Below are positions 1 to 9,300 of a stretch of 33,952 bases of DNA, piece after piece. Below the pieces are notes generated by a model. The model saw nothing but the letters and a program-made list of their open reading frames with translations. It was not told the DNA's origin and did no database searches. The position numbers and the translations under genes are program-made. The stretch comes from Streptomyces triticisoli (GTDB taxonomy: Bacteria > Actinomycetota > Actinomycetes > Streptomycetales > Streptomycetaceae): assembly GCF_003270085.1 (NCBI RefSeq), contig NZ_QFDQ01000233.1, positions 1 through 33,952 on the forward strand. Reading direction: 5' to 3'. Numbering within the stretch: position 1 is the stretch's first letter; every line of letters begins with the position of its first letter.

Positions 1-6
1 CGCCCC

Positions 7-60
7 GCCCCGCGCGCCGGCCCGTCGCGCACGCCGCGCTGCCCCGCGCGCCGGCCCGTC
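7..60. repeat. 20-bp direct repeat, two copies
   Basis: The same 20 bases occur at 7-26 and 41-60, giving a 34-bp period at the very edge of the window. The copies are GC-only apart from one T. They could be a slipped duplication or part of a longer repeat to the left of the window. No function is visible. Confidence 0.6.
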
Positions 61-598
61 CGCGTACCCGCCCGTGAGCAGTGGCCGTACCGCTCGGGAT
101 CCGTGAGTACCGCCCGGATCGCATGACGGGCGTCGGCTGCTGTGGCGGTATTGGCTCCGCGGTGGTGCGGCAGCGTGATCAGCGCCTGGGGGGAAGGTGC
201 GCCCGCGGCCGCGCCGCCAGGTCGTCTCGTCCACGCCGAGCAGCTCGGGGAAGGCTGCCCGGCCGTCGACGGAGAGCGGGTTCCATGCCTGGAACGGGTC
301 GCGGGCCGGATGGAGTGGTGCGAGGAACACGCCGCCCGGGTGTTTTCGATGCGTTCCGCAGTGCGGGTGTACTGCCGTTGCATTCCCGGCGAGGCCCGGC
401 CCTTCTCCGCGGAGCCCGTCTTGTCGGCCACAGGAACGGTGCCGTCGGCGCCGAGGTGTTCGGCGGGGCGTAGGTGGCGTCCCGCCGGGTGGTGCAGGGG
501 ATCAAGGCGCTGGAACCCGCAGGCCGGCGGCGGCTGGGTCCGCCGGACCGAGTGTTCAACCCGCCTCAGCGGGACACTTCGCGGGCTGCCACCTCCCC
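61..598. other. No gene recognised left of the first HEXXH gene
   Basis: About 540 bases hold several overlapping open frames on both strands, but none reads like a known family and none has a convincing ribosome site. A weak hairpin (CCCGC at 560-564 with GCGGG at 569-573) lies just past the end of the minus-strand HEXXH gene and might help to end its transcript. The stretch matters because a minus-strand radical SAM gene following the HEXXH gene would have to begin here, and none is seen. Confidence 0.4.
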
Positions 599-634
599 AT
601 CAGGCAGGCATGCGGGATCAGGCAGGCATGCGGG
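599..634. repeat. 18-bp perfect tandem duplication across the HEXXH gene stop
   Basis: The 18 bases at 599-616 are repeated exactly at 617-634. The right copy contains the last codons and TGA stop of the minus-strand HEXXH gene. The left copy re-encodes the same RMPA-stop in the same frame, since 18 is a multiple of three. It looks like a replication-slippage duplication with no effect on the protein. Confidence 0.75.
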
Positions 635-2351
635 GCGCGGGCGCAAGCGTGCGGCCCAGCTCCAGCGGGTCGGCGCGTCCGCCGAGCTCGGTGTACAGGG
701 CCGTGGCCAGCTCCGGGTGGGCGAGCAGCCCCTCGCCGGCGGGGTCCCCTTCGGCCCGGGCGGCGAGTCCCAGCCCCGCCCAGGCCTCGGGATCGCCCTC
801 GCCGCGGACGATGCGCGCGTGGCAGGCGCGCAGCGCCTCGGCCGTACGGCCCGTGACGAGATCGATGTCCTCGGGCCGCGCGCCGCTCACCGTGGCACCG
901 GGGTCGTCCCGCAGCCTCCCGAACCCCGCCGGGTCCGCCAGCAGCCACCTCACCAGCACCGCCCGCGTGTCGAAGCCCCGCACCGGCCGCCCCGCGACGA
1001 GCGTCGGCCCGTGGCGCTGCGGAACAGGCCCGGCCTCGTGGGGCCAGGCCGCCGCGTGGGCCCGGACCGTATCCGGGTCGGGTCGCAGGTGGTACGCCCG
1101 CCAGGTCGCGCGGTGGTCCGCGATCGCAAGGTCGGCCGCGGCGCGGGTCCGCGCGTCCACCGGTTCCGCGAGCCACGGCTCCAGCCGCCCCGCGAGCTCG
1201 CCCACCAGGCGCCGCCCCAGGTCGGTGAGCCCGTCCGACCGGCCGATCGTGTGGAGCGCGTGCGCCGTCTGGGCTCGCCACAGCGCGTACTCGAACCGCC
1301 CGAGCGGATGGTCGCGCCGTCGCCAGAAGGCTGTGACCCCGAAGAACGCGTACACCCCTTGGAGCAGCCCGCCCAGCGGCCGGGGGTCGTCCCGCCAGGG
1401 GGCGTAGTACAGCCGGGCCTCCGGGTCCTCGTACAGGGTGAACAGGTGCATGAACGCGCTGAGTTTGTTGTGCTGGAACTCGTGCACCAGCGTCGAGGCG
1501 AACTGCTCGCCGTCGTCGGGAACCGACGCCACCGCCGTGCCGAAGGCGTCGCCGGAGGAGGCGCTGTGCGGCCGGAACCGCTCGGAGCGTGGGCGGGGGA
1601 CCACGGACACCAGTCCGTCTGCCAGCGCCCGAGCCTCCTCCCGATCGGTGGAGTGCAGGATCTCCCAGGCCGAGCTGAACAGCTCCTGCCACTGGGCGGC
1701 GGAGTCGAGCGGCTCGGGAACGCCTGGTGCGCGCAGGGCGCGATAAGGGTCGATGTCGTCCAGGAGCAGCATGCACCCGTCGGCGCGCAGCTCGGCCGGC
1801 GCGTGCCAGCCCGATTCGCCCAGCCGGCGGCCCGCGATCCGCACGTCCCCGTCGCGGGCGGACACCTCGGCCACGGTCCAGTCCGGGCCGCCGGGCACCC
1901 GCATGGCCCCGAGCGCGGGCAGAACGGCCCAGCCGTACCGGACCGGGATGTCGGTACGGAACTCCAGGCCGGCGCGGATCGCCGCGCTCGCGGCGAGTGC
2001 GTGCAGGTGCCCCGTCTCCGCCCACAGGGGCGCTTCGTGGTCGGCTGTGCCCCGCAGTCGGCGCAGTGTGTGCGCCGACCACATACCGACGGCCGGATAC
2101 GACAGCAACCGCTCCACCTCCTGCGCCGCCGCGGACCAAGCCCGCGACAACAGGCGCCAGCCCTCGTCCAAGGGAGGCAGGGGACCGGTCGGTGCCGTCG
2201 CGGCCGCGTCCAGCAGGGCCCGTACGACGAGCAGCCGCCAGCTGCGCTCGCTCGCGCGCAAGGCGTCCACCGTCGCGGGGCCTCCCCCGCCGCCCAGCAG
2301 TTCGTCGAACGACTGCGGTGACAGGACGTGGGGCCGGGCCGTCTGGTGCAT
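618..2351 (-). CDS. HEXXH-motif putative peptide-modification protein, copy 1
   Basis: This 577-residue protein belongs to the family found in FxSxx-COOH peptide loci. The metal-binding-type motif HEFQH lies at residues 290-294, after a conserved SSGDAFG stretch at about 265-271. It is followed by YYAPWRDDPRP and GLLQGVYAFFGVTAFW (about 315-343), all shared with the second copy at 4461-6284. In other genomes this domain is fused or adjacent to the radical SAM enzyme FxsB; here it stands alone. Its chemistry is inferred: relatives are annotated as metal-dependent peptide modifiers, and I recall reports of 2-oxoglutarate-dependent peptide hydroxylation in this group, which I cannot check here. 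The ATG start lies 9 bases after the stop of precursor peptide 1, with only a weak ribosome site, so the two genes are probably translationally coupled. The family call is firm; the reaction is not. Confidence 0.88.
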   Translation of the reverse strand: MHQTARPHVLSPQSFDELLGGGGGPATVDALRASERSWRLLVVRALLDAAATAPTGPLPPLDEGWRLLSRAWSAAAQEVERLLSYPAVGMWSAHTLRRLRGTADHEAPLWAETGHLHALAASAAIRAGLEFRTDIPVRYGWAVLPALGAMRVPGGPDWTVAEVSARDGDVRIAGRRLGESGWHAPAELRADGCMLLLDDIDPYRALRAPGVPEPLDSAAQWQELFSSAWEILHSTDREEARALADGLVSVVPRPRSERFRPHSASSGDAFGTAVASVPDDGEQFASTLVHEFQHNKLSAFMHLFTLYEDPEARLYYAPWRDDPRPLGGLLQGVYAFFGVTAFWRRRDHPLGRFEYALWRAQTAHALHTIGRSDGLTDLGRRLVGELAGRLEPWLAEPVDARTRAAADLAIADHRATWRAYHLRPDPDTVRAHAAAWPHEAGPVPQRHGPTLVAGRPVRGFDTRAVLVRWLLADPAGFGRLRDDPGATVSGARPEDIDLVTGRTAEALRACHARIVRGEGDPEAWAGLGLAARAEGDPAGEGLLAHPELATALYTELGGRADPLELGRTLAPAPRMPA

Positions 2352-2360
2352 GGAAGGTGC

Positions 2361-2531
2361 CTATTCGTCGCGCTGTGGGTTGTAGCCGCCGAGGCTGCCG
2401 GCCGGGTCGTCGATACGGCTGAGCAGGCGCCGCATGGAGCCCTCGGCGGACGGCAGCTCCAGGCCCGGCCAGATGTCCAACGGGACGCCGCTGAGGTCGA
2501 TCAGCTCCGACTCGACTCCGGTCTTCTCCAT
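2361..2531 (-). CDS. FxsA-like precursor peptide 1 (56 aa)
   Basis: This is a short gene of the size and layout of FxSxx-COOH precursor peptides. The N-terminal half reads ESELIDLSGVPLDI (residues 7-20) and matches the leader of the second peptide (ESSLVDLAGVSLET). Both then share a helical stretch ending ID-x-P and an S-x-x-G-aromatic motif. Here the tail is GGYNPQRDE, so the usual Phe-x-Ser-x-x C-terminus is missing and Tyr replaces Phe. The ATG at 2531 has a ggggac ribosome site 6 bases upstream. A longer frame starting at 2609 exists but its extra residues do not resemble the family. The gene sits 9 bases before HEXXH copy 1, its likely modifying enzyme. The calls as a precursor and as an enzyme partner are inferences from synteny and similarity to peptide 2. 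Confidence 0.7.
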   Translation of the reverse strand: MEKTGVESELIDLSGVPLDIWPGLELPSAEGSMRRLLSRIDDPAGSLGGYNPQRDE

Positions 2532-2576
2532 GACGCCGTCCCCATGACAGTGGAAGTGAAGTGACACAAAGAATGC

Positions 2577-2606
2577 CTGATATGTGCCACTGTCTTGCGG
2601 TTTCAA
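2577..2606 (-). promoter_or_regulatory. Candidate promoter for precursor 1 and HEXXH copy 1
   Basis: Read on the minus strand, TTGAAA (2606-2601) is followed 18 bases later by TATCAG (2582-2577), a fair match to a housekeeping -35/-10 pair. It lies about 45 bases upstream of the precursor start. The 187-base gap to the divergent GTG start at 2719 is locally AT-richer than its surroundings and must also hold the plus-strand promoter, which I could not place. Confidence 0.35.
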
Positions 2607-2718
2607 CACTTTTCAGGCCGCGGCACGACCCTAATGCATCCATGGCGTCAGGTGATTCCAGAAAGGCGGAATCCACCCGGATCGAGTGAAGGAAGGGCGT
2701 TCCGGGTAGAGACCGGAC

Positions 2719-3021
2719 GTGATTGAACTCGCCGAGCTCATAGAAGAGTTGCGCCGCGAACTCACCGCGGCCCGCATCGCGGCGCAGGGGGAGGACCTGT
2801 ACTTCGAGGTGGGCCCGGTGGAGCTGGAGGCGGCCGTCGTCGTGGAGCGGTCCGCGACGGCGGGTGGGAAGATCCGCTTCTGGGTGGTGGAGACCGGCGC
2901 GGACGGCCGGCTGGCGGACAGCGTCACGCACCGGGTGAAGCTGACACTCGATCCGCGCACACGCAGCGGTGGCGGACGTGCGCCGTGGGTGGGCGGCGAC
3001 GAGGCCGAGGGCGAGCGCTGA
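2719..3021 (+). CDS. Trypsin-co-occurring domain (trypco2) family protein
   Basis: This 100-residue protein opens IELAELIEELRRELTAA, a helix typical of the trypco2 family. It continues with beta-rich segments (YFEVGPVELEAAVVV, then KIRFWVVETGA) and ends in a charged tail. Such proteins are known only by their constant linkage to trypsin-like proteases in bacterial conflict systems, and here the protease gene follows with 5 bases between stop and start. The start is a GTG with a modest ggtagag upstream. It probably binds or gates the protease, as an adaptor or substrate sensor; that role is inferred. Divergent transcription from precursor peptide 1 ties it to the same locus. Confidence 0.75.
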   Translation: MIELAELIEELRRELTAARIAAQGEDLYFEVGPVELEAAVVVERSATAGGKIRFWVVETGADGRLADSVTHRVKLTLDPRTRSGGGRAPWVGGDEAEGER

Positions 3022-3026
3022 GCGCG

Positions 3027-4133
3027 GTGACCCGGGTGCGCCGGGGACTGGATCCGGTACGCGTGGCGGAGGTGCTGGTGCGACGGCTCGAGGGGCGCGG
3101 CAGCGGACGGCGAGGTTCCGGCTACCGTGTCGGCCCGGCGCACGTCCTCACCGCCGCGCATGTCGTCCGTGCCACCGAGGCGGAGCGGCCCCTGGTACAC
3201 GTACGTTTCGAAGCCGACCGCCCCGACGAGTGGACCGCGTCCGCGCGAGTGGTGCTGGCCTCCGAGAAGGCCGACGTGGCGCTCCTGGAACTCACCGGGC
3301 CCGTGCCGACCGGTGTTCACGCGGCCGTGACCGAGCCGCCCTCGTACGGTGCCGTACCCGACACGGACGAACTGCTGCCGTGCAGCGCGCTGGGCTTCCC
3401 GCGGTTCAAGCTGCGCGAGGACCGGATGCGCCGGCTCGACGACGGCTCACCTTCCCAGTACCGCGACTCCTGCCACGCCACCGGGATGATCTCGGTGCTG
3501 TCCAACCGCCGCGAGGGCACCCTCGAACTCGCGGTCACCCCACCGCAGTCGGACCCCGAACCCGACCGCTCCCCCTGGGAGGGCATGTCCGGCGCGGCGG
3601 TCTGGCACGCCGACACGCTCATCGGACTGGTCAGCGCCCACCACCGCTCGGACGGCCTGGGCCGCCTCGCCGCCGTCCGCGCGGACCGCTGGTACGAGCT
3701 GCTGCCGGGGACTGACCTGACCCTGCTGCACCGGTACGCCGGGCTGCCCACGTCACCACCCGAGCCGGCCGCCCTCTCGACCGGCACCGCGGGCCCCGGC
3801 AGCCTGGCGCACCTGCCGGACGACTTGCCGCTGCGGGAACTCGACGGGCTGGTCGGAGCGTTGACCGCACTGCCCACGGTGAGCGAGCACACCACCCTGG
3901 CGCTGGTGCTGGGCAGTATCGATCCGGTGATCGCGGCCATGAGCCCCCGCTCACCGGCGCTGCGGCCGGACGTGTTCGGGATCCTGCGCACCTGCCTGCG
4001 CTATCGCGGCACGCTGGACCAACTCATGGAGGCGATACGACTGATGGAGGGTGACTCCGCCGGAATGGCCCGCCTTGACAAGGAGGCGATGGAGTTGTCC
4101 CGGCGCCACCGCGGCGGCGACGACGACCGCTGA
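3027..4133 (+). CDS. Trypsin-like serine protease with C-terminal effector-associated domain
   Basis: This is a protein of about 368 residues with all three catalytic motifs: TAAH (His 45), ADVALL (Asp 83) and GMSGA (Ser 188), numbered from the GTG at 3027. There is no signal peptide, so it should act in the cytoplasm. After a Pro/Ala linker, residues about 268-355 form a helical module (LDGLVGALTAL ... ILRTCLR ... LMEAIRLMEGDS) that fits effector-associated domain 2. In published surveys of VMAP/STAND conflict systems this domain brings effectors to their regulators. The VMAP protein encoded at 10613-12085 has a similar N-terminal module. An ATG at 2985 is also possible but would overlap the trypco2 gene by 37 bases and add an Arg-rich tail, so GTG 3027 is preferred. 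It is likely a self-harming or processing protease released on activation; the target is unknown. Confidence 0.85.
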   Translation: MTRVRRGLDPVRVAEVLVRRLEGRGSGRRGSGYRVGPAHVLTAAHVVRATEAERPLVHVRFEADRPDEWTASARVVLASEKADVALLELTGPVPTGVHAAVTEPPSYGAVPDTDELLPCSALGFPRFKLREDRMRRLDDGSPSQYRDSCHATGMISVLSNRREGTLELAVTPPQSDPEPDRSPWEGMSGAAVWHADTLIGLVSAHHRSDGLGRLAAVRADRWYELLPGTDLTLLHRYAGLPTSPPEPAALSTGTAGPGSLAHLPDDLPLRELDGLVGALTALPTVSEHTTLALVLGSIDPVIAAMSPRSPALRPDVFGILRTCLRYRGTLDQLMEAIRLMEGDSAGMARLDKEAMELSRRHRGGDDDR

Positions 4134-4251
4134 CCCGATATGGCAGCCCTGCGCGGATGTGGTGTTTCATCCAGGCTACGGCGGGCCATTATCAGGGGGA
4201 TGTGAGCAGCCCGCATCCGCACTTGCAACCGGGGGAAGGGGTTTGGCCGTC

Positions 4252-4446
4252 ATGGAGTCGTCTGCGGCCGCCGTCGAGTCCAGCCTTGTCGATCTCGCGG
4301 GGGTGTCTCTTGAAACACTGCGCTCCATTGACAGTCGATTTCTCGCCACGTCGCTTCAGGAACTGCAGCACGGGATCGATCACCCGCTGGCCAGCGTCTC
4401 CGGCTTCGGAGAAGGAGAAGGAAGCGGCAAGAGGCGTCTCCACTGA
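4252..4446 (+). CDS. FxsA-like precursor peptide 2 (64 aa)
   Basis: This second short gene is homologous to the peptide at 2361-2531. Residues 9-22 read ESSLVDLAGVSLET, and later HGIDHPLASVSGFGEG aligns with RIDDPAGSLGGYNPQ. The C-terminus is a Gly/Glu/Lys/Arg-rich tail (GEGEGSGKRRLH) in place of Phe-x-Ser-x-x, so the putative core has diverged. The ATG at 4252 follows a purine-rich gggggaagggg block about 10 bases upstream; a TTG at 4243 is a less likely start. The next gene, HEXXH copy 2, begins 14 bases after the stop, repeating the peptide-then-HEXXH order of the minus-strand pair. Together the pairs imply a duplication of a two-gene unit. Assignment as a ribosomal peptide precursor is inferred. 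Confidence 0.7.
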   Translation: MESSAAAVESSLVDLAGVSLETLRSIDSRFLATSLQELQHGIDHPLASVSGFGEGEGSGKRRLH

Positions 4447-4460
4447 CGACGGGGCCGCCC

Positions 4461-6284
4461 ATGAGCGCTGAGCCGTCCCTGCCGCATCATCGTGTCCCGG
4501 CCGGCAGCCTTGCCGAACTGGCCCGCGGCGAGGGCGGACCGGCGACCGTGGACCTCCTGACCGCGGCCGAACGCAGCCGCCGGCTGCTGCTGTTACGGAT
4601 GCTCGACGACGCCACGGACCTGGGTCCGGCGTGGGATCTGCTCAGTGCCGCTCAGCGCCGCACCCCCACTGTCGTCGACGAGCTGCTCATGTATCCGCAG
4701 ACCGGAATGTGGCTGGCCACCGCGTTGCGTCGGCTGCGCGCCGACACCACGGAGAAGGACGAGCCGCCGCTGGCAGTGGTGCTCGGCCATGTCCGTGCAC
4801 TGGCCGCCGCGGCCGCGTTACGCGCGGAGCTCGACTTCAGCATCGAGGTACCGGTCCGGCACGGCAGGATTCCCCTGCCCACCCTGGGCTGCGCCGAACT
4901 GCCCTCGGCCGATCCGTGGACGACGGCCACCGTGCGGGCCGAAGCCGGACGTGCCGTGGTCCGGACGCCGGGGCACACGGTCGCCGTGCCGCGGCCGCCC
5001 GGATCGGCGGGGCCGGGGTGGCATCCGGTGCGCCGGCTCGCGGTCGGCCCGGCCGGACTGCGGCTGGAAGTCGCCCTGGACGACATCGACCCGTACCGGA
5101 CGTATCCGCAGCCGACCGAGCCGCACCCGCTGTCCGAGGAGGCCGCGGCGCGGTGGCGGCGGACGTTGGAGCGGTCCTGGAGGGTACTGCTGCGGGACCA
5201 GCCCGAGACGGCCGCCGCGATGCGGAGGGGCGTGTTCTCTCTGAGTCCCACCCCGGCAAGGGAAAGGTTTCGGCCACGCAGCGTGTCGTCAGGGGACGCG
5301 TTCGGCGGCATCGAGGCCTCGGAGCCGGACGACGCCGTCCAGCTGGCCGTCACGCTCGTGCACGAGTTCCAGCACACCAAGCTGAGCGGTCTGCTGCATC
5401 TGACACCGCTCGTGACCCGGGACGCCGACAGCGGTACGGAGCTGTGGTACGCGCCTTGGCGGGACGACCCCCGCCCGCTCGAAGGGCTCCTTCAGGGCAT
5501 CTACGCCTTCGTGGGCGTCACCCGTTTCTGGCGGGCCCACCGGCGTGCCACCGACGCACGGACCGCGACGGCGGACTTCGAGTTCGCGTTGTGGCGAGCC
5601 CACGTGGCCACGGCGATGGAACAGATCCGCCGTCATCCACGCCTCACCCCGCTCGGCACCGCCCTGTTGGACACGCTCCGCGACCGTTGCGCGCAGTGGC
5701 TCGCCGAGCCCGTACCCGAGGACCACCTGGCGTCGGCCCGGCTCTGTGCCGCCGACCATGTGGGACGCTGGCGGGCCCATCATCTACGGCCCGCCCCGGC
5801 GACCGTGGACGAGGCCGCACGGGCCTGGCTGGCCGGCGAGAGCGGACCGCCCGGCGCCCTGGCGTCCGAGCCGGAGGTGGTGCCCGATCCCTCCGCGCGA
5901 TGGCTGGACTGCCTGGCGATGCTCGTCCGCCACCGCCTCAGCGGCGCGGCCGACGACCGGCACCCCGAAGGGCCTGAAGAGGCCGCCGCCCGGGTCACCG
6001 GAGCACTGGCCGGTGACGTCCTGCTGGCAGCCGGCGATGCCGCCGCGGCCCGTCAGGCATACGTGGCCCACCTGGCCGTGGAGCCCGGACGGGCCGGCAC
6101 ATGGGCGGGCCTCGGCCGGGCCCTCGCCGCGTCGGACGCGCACCCGATCGCGGCCCACCTGCTCGGTCACCACCCCGAACGGGCCCGTGCGGTGCACGAA
6201 GCCCTGCTCCGCACCACCGGCACCCCACCCGACCCCATCCACCTGGCCACGTGGCTCGGCTCACCGCCGTCCGCAGCGCACTGA
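4461..6284 (+). CDS. HEXXH-motif putative peptide-modification protein, copy 2
   Basis: This 607-residue paralogue of the protein encoded at 618-2351 has HEFQH at residues 301-305. SSGDAFG precedes it, and LWYAPWRDDPRPLEGLLQGIYAF follows in two conserved blocks. The shared order of motifs over the whole length shows a full duplicate, not a fragment. The C-terminal third (about 440-600) is more variable and Ala-rich. Two in-frame TTA leucine codons occur at 4593-4595 (residue 45) and 4818-4820 (residue 120). TTA is read by the bldA tRNA in streptomycetes, so full translation may be limited to late growth. The ATG at 4461 follows precursor 2 by 14 bases. As with copy 1, the enzyme chemistry is unproven; the likely substrate is the adjacent peptide. 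Confidence 0.88.
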   Translation: MSAEPSLPHHRVPAGSLAELARGEGGPATVDLLTAAERSRRLLLLRMLDDATDLGPAWDLLSAAQRRTPTVVDELLMYPQTGMWLATALRRLRADTTEKDEPPLAVVLGHVRALAAAAALRAELDFSIEVPVRHGRIPLPTLGCAELPSADPWTTATVRAEAGRAVVRTPGHTVAVPRPPGSAGPGWHPVRRLAVGPAGLRLEVALDDIDPYRTYPQPTEPHPLSEEAAARWRRTLERSWRVLLRDQPETAAAMRRGVFSLSPTPARERFRPRSVSSGDAFGGIEASEPDDAVQLAVTLVHEFQHTKLSGLLHLTPLVTRDADSGTELWYAPWRDDPRPLEGLLQGIYAFVGVTRFWRAHRRATDARTATADFEFALWRAHVATAMEQIRRHPRLTPLGTALLDTLRDRCAQWLAEPVPEDHLASARLCAADHVGRWRAHHLRPAPATVDEAARAWLAGESGPPGALASEPEVVPDPSARWLDCLAMLVRHRLSGAADDRHPEGPEEAAARVTGALAGDVLLAAGDAAAARQAYVAHLAVEPGRAGTWAGLGRALAASDAHPIAAHLLGHHPERARAVHEALLRTTGTPPDPIHLATWLGSPPSAAH

Positions 6285-6314
6285 CCGGACAGCGTTGCGC
6301 CGACCGGACGCGGC

Positions 6315-6344
6315 AGTGCCGCCCCTCCCGGCAGGAGCGGCACT
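6315..6344. terminator. Hairpin between convergent genes
   Basis: AGTGCCGC at 6315-6322 pairs perfectly with GCGGCACT at 6337-6344 across a 14-base loop. It lies in the 81-base gap between the ends of the plus-strand HEXXH gene and the minus-strand fxsT-type gene. There is no T tract, as is common in high-GC actinobacteria. It could stop transcription from both sides. Confidence 0.5.
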
Positions 6345-6365
6345 CCGGTCCGTGGGCCCGTCACC

Positions 6366-9300
6366 TCACAGCGGCATCGGATCGATGTCGCAGTTGGCCC
6401 GCTTCCGGGCCCGTACCTGGAGCGTCGCCGGGTGGGGACCGGCCGGACGGGGCTCGTCCAGGACGCGCTCCATGCGGGTCAGGACATCCGCGTGCAGTGC
6501 CTCGCCCTCCGCCTCCCGGCCGACGGCGATGAGGTCCAGGGCGAGGTTGGCCCCGCACACCAGCGTGGTGGGGTGGTCCTCGCCCAGCCTCGCCGTGCAC
6601 AGCGCCGATGTCCTCTCGCCGAGTTCGCGGGCATCGTCCGCCCGCCCCAGCGCGCTCAGATCGCTCGCCAGGTTGATGGCGCAGGCGAGCGTGATCGGAT
6701 GGCTCTCCCCCAGGCGTTCGGTCAACGACCGGAGCGCCTCCTCGTCCTGCTCCTTGGCCTCCTCGACCCGGCCCAGCAGCCGGTAGGTCACCGCCAGGTC
6801 GATGTCGGCCGCCAGGACGTGCGGATGGTCGCTCCTGAAGAGCCGGCGGAACCGCTCGCACGCCCTCTCTCCGCGGTCCCGGGCCGCCTCCAGCTCACCG
6901 TTGTGCCGCAACGCCATCGCCAGGGTGAGCGCGGCCGTCAGGGACTCCGGGTGGGTGTCGCCGTAGCGACGGGTGAACTGGCTGAACGCCTCGCGCGCCA
7001 ACTCGAGTGCGGCGGTGTGGTCGCCCTCCTTGCGGCAGGACACGGCGAGCTGCCGGAGACTACGGAGGGTCACGGGGTTGCTGGGTCCGAAGAGGGTCCG
7101 GTAGCCGTCGACGACCGCCTGTTGCAGGGACCGTGCGCCGACGTAGTCACCGTTCTCACGGACGTCGATGGCGATGCTCGCCTCGGCCATCAGCGACTGT
7201 CGGTGATCACGGCCGAACAGCCGCGTCTTCATCGCGTACGTGCGCCGGTCCAGTTCCAGCGCGCGCTGGAACTCACCGAGGATCCGGAGGCTCACCCCCA
7301 GGTTGTGGGCGGTGGCCAGCGTGACGGGGTCGTCCTCGCCGAAGGCGCGGCGGGCCCGGTCGTAGGCCTTCTGGTCCAGTTCGGCGCCGGTGAGGAAGTC
7401 TCCCTGGACGCGGCGTACCGCCGCGTCCAGGTTCATCGTCTCCAGCGCGTCCTCCCGGGTGTCCTCGCGGTCCGGGGGCGCCGTGCGGGTGTAGACGTCC
7501 TTGAGCCGGGCGGCGATCCGGGACGCGTCGTCGTACCGGCCCACCTTCAGGTAGAGGAAGCCGAGCCACCACCCCATCAGGAGGGTCTGCTGGTCCTCCT
7601 CGCCGAACAACTGCTGCCAGGTCTCCCAGACCTGCTCGGTGAACTCGCGGGCGACCTTGTGGTCTCCCCAGTACCAGAGGTACCTGGCGATGTTCCGCAC
7701 GAGCTGGCGGACCCACGGCTGGTCGGACTCGACCGCGCCGGAGGCGATGACATGACCGTAGAGCTCGGCGTAGCGCGGCCAGTTGGCCGACTGACTGGGC
7801 CCCTTCGGGTCGGCGGCGGCAAGCAGTGTGTGGGCGCCGTCGCGCATGCGCTTCTGTTCCCCGGGGGACATCCTGTTGATGAGCACGGCCTGCACGAGGC
7901 GGTGCATCTCGATCGAGTTGGTCCGGTGGTCGATACGGGCGAGGGAGTAGCGGTTGATCTCCCGAATGGCGCGGGCCAGCCGCATCGGGTCGTTGAGGGC
8001 CCTGTCCAGCTCGGGGTCGATCGTGGACCCGCCGAGCCCGGAGAAGATGGAGCGGGAAATGGGGTCCGGCGCGAAGTAGGAGCAGAGCTGGAGCAGGCGC
8101 AGGGCGGTGAGGCTGCGGGTCTCGAGGTGGTCGAGGGAGACGTTCCACGCGGCGGCCACCGGCAGTTGGTAGTCCGGCGGCGGGGACACCGCGAGGAGTT
8201 CGCTGCGCTTGTGCTCGAACAGCCGCAGGTACTCCGACACCGGCATTCCGGTCTCCGCCCGCCAGGCCGCGGCCTGTTCCAGGGCGAGGGGGAGGTCGCC
8301 GAGGGCGTCGGCGAGGCGGTCCGCGTCGGCGTTGTCGAGACCGTCGGGACCGGAGCGGCGCAGCAGCTCCTTGCTCTCCTCCCGGGTGAAGACGTCGACC
8401 TCGAGGGAGGGGCCGACCACGCTCCAGCGGCGGTTGCGTGAGGTGACGAGGATGGTGCCGCTGCCCCCGGTGGGGAAGTAGTCGCGGACCCGCTCGGGAC
8501 TGTCGGCGTTGTCGAAGACCAGCAGCCAGCGGGAGTACGGCCGCCCCTCGCGCAGCGCCTCGCGCACCGCGGGTCCGGCGATGTTGGCCTCGGAAGTGGT
8601 GACGAGGCCGAGCCGCTGGGCGAGTTCGACCAGGGCCTGGCCGATCTGGCCGGGGCGCTCGGCGGGGATCCACCAGACGATGTCGTACTCGGACTGGTGC
8701 CGGTAGGCGTACTCGATGGCCAGCTGGGTCTTGCCGACGCCGCCCATGCCGTGGATGGCCTCCGGCAGCACGGTTGTCGCCGAACCCTCCCGCAGGCGCT
8801 CGCTCAGCCGCTCCAGAAGATCCACGCGGCCGGTGAAGTTCGGGTTGCGTGGGGGGATGTTGCCCCAGATGCGCGGCTGCGTCGAACGCCCGCTCCCCAC
8901 CGCGGGCTCCTGCTGCGTGGTGGACATGGCCGTGACTCCTTCTGCAGTTGTCTCGTGCGCGTTTGGGGCGGTGCGCCCGGGGCGGGGACTCGCGCCTTTG
9001 CGCAGGCTCACGGTGTTCTCGCGGTCGTACTCGCGCAGGGCGCGGGCGAGTCGCTCGGCTTGTGGCAGGAAACGTCCGGACAGGGCACGCAGTGCGGCCA
9101 GTTCGACGCGCAGGAAGGCGACGTTGTGCCGGGTCACCGGCGGGACACGGGCCGCCTCGAGCGGATCGCCGGCGCCCGGCCGGACCGGCTCGGTGCCCTC
9201 CGGGGCGATCAGCGCCCGTACGTCGTGCAGCACCCGGATGGTGTCACGACGGCGCGACAGCGCCAATAACTCCTGGCGGTTGTCCGGACCGAAGGTGAAG

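Noticed and set aside
7..60. Possible CRISPR or iteron array
   Set aside because: Only two copies of a 20-base GC-rich repeat with 14 bases between; no further units.
81..559. Possible small genes at the left edge on both strands
   Set aside because: None shows a family match, a good start or consistent coding character.
556..2931. A 791-codon minus-strand frame over HEXXH copy 1
   Set aside because: It is Arg/Ala/Gly-rich with no domain, and lies in the wrong frame relative to the recognised HEXXH protein.
6432..8441. A 669-codon plus-strand frame opposite the fxsT-type gene
   Set aside because: Antisense shadow of the TPR and NB-ARC coding sequence; no family features.
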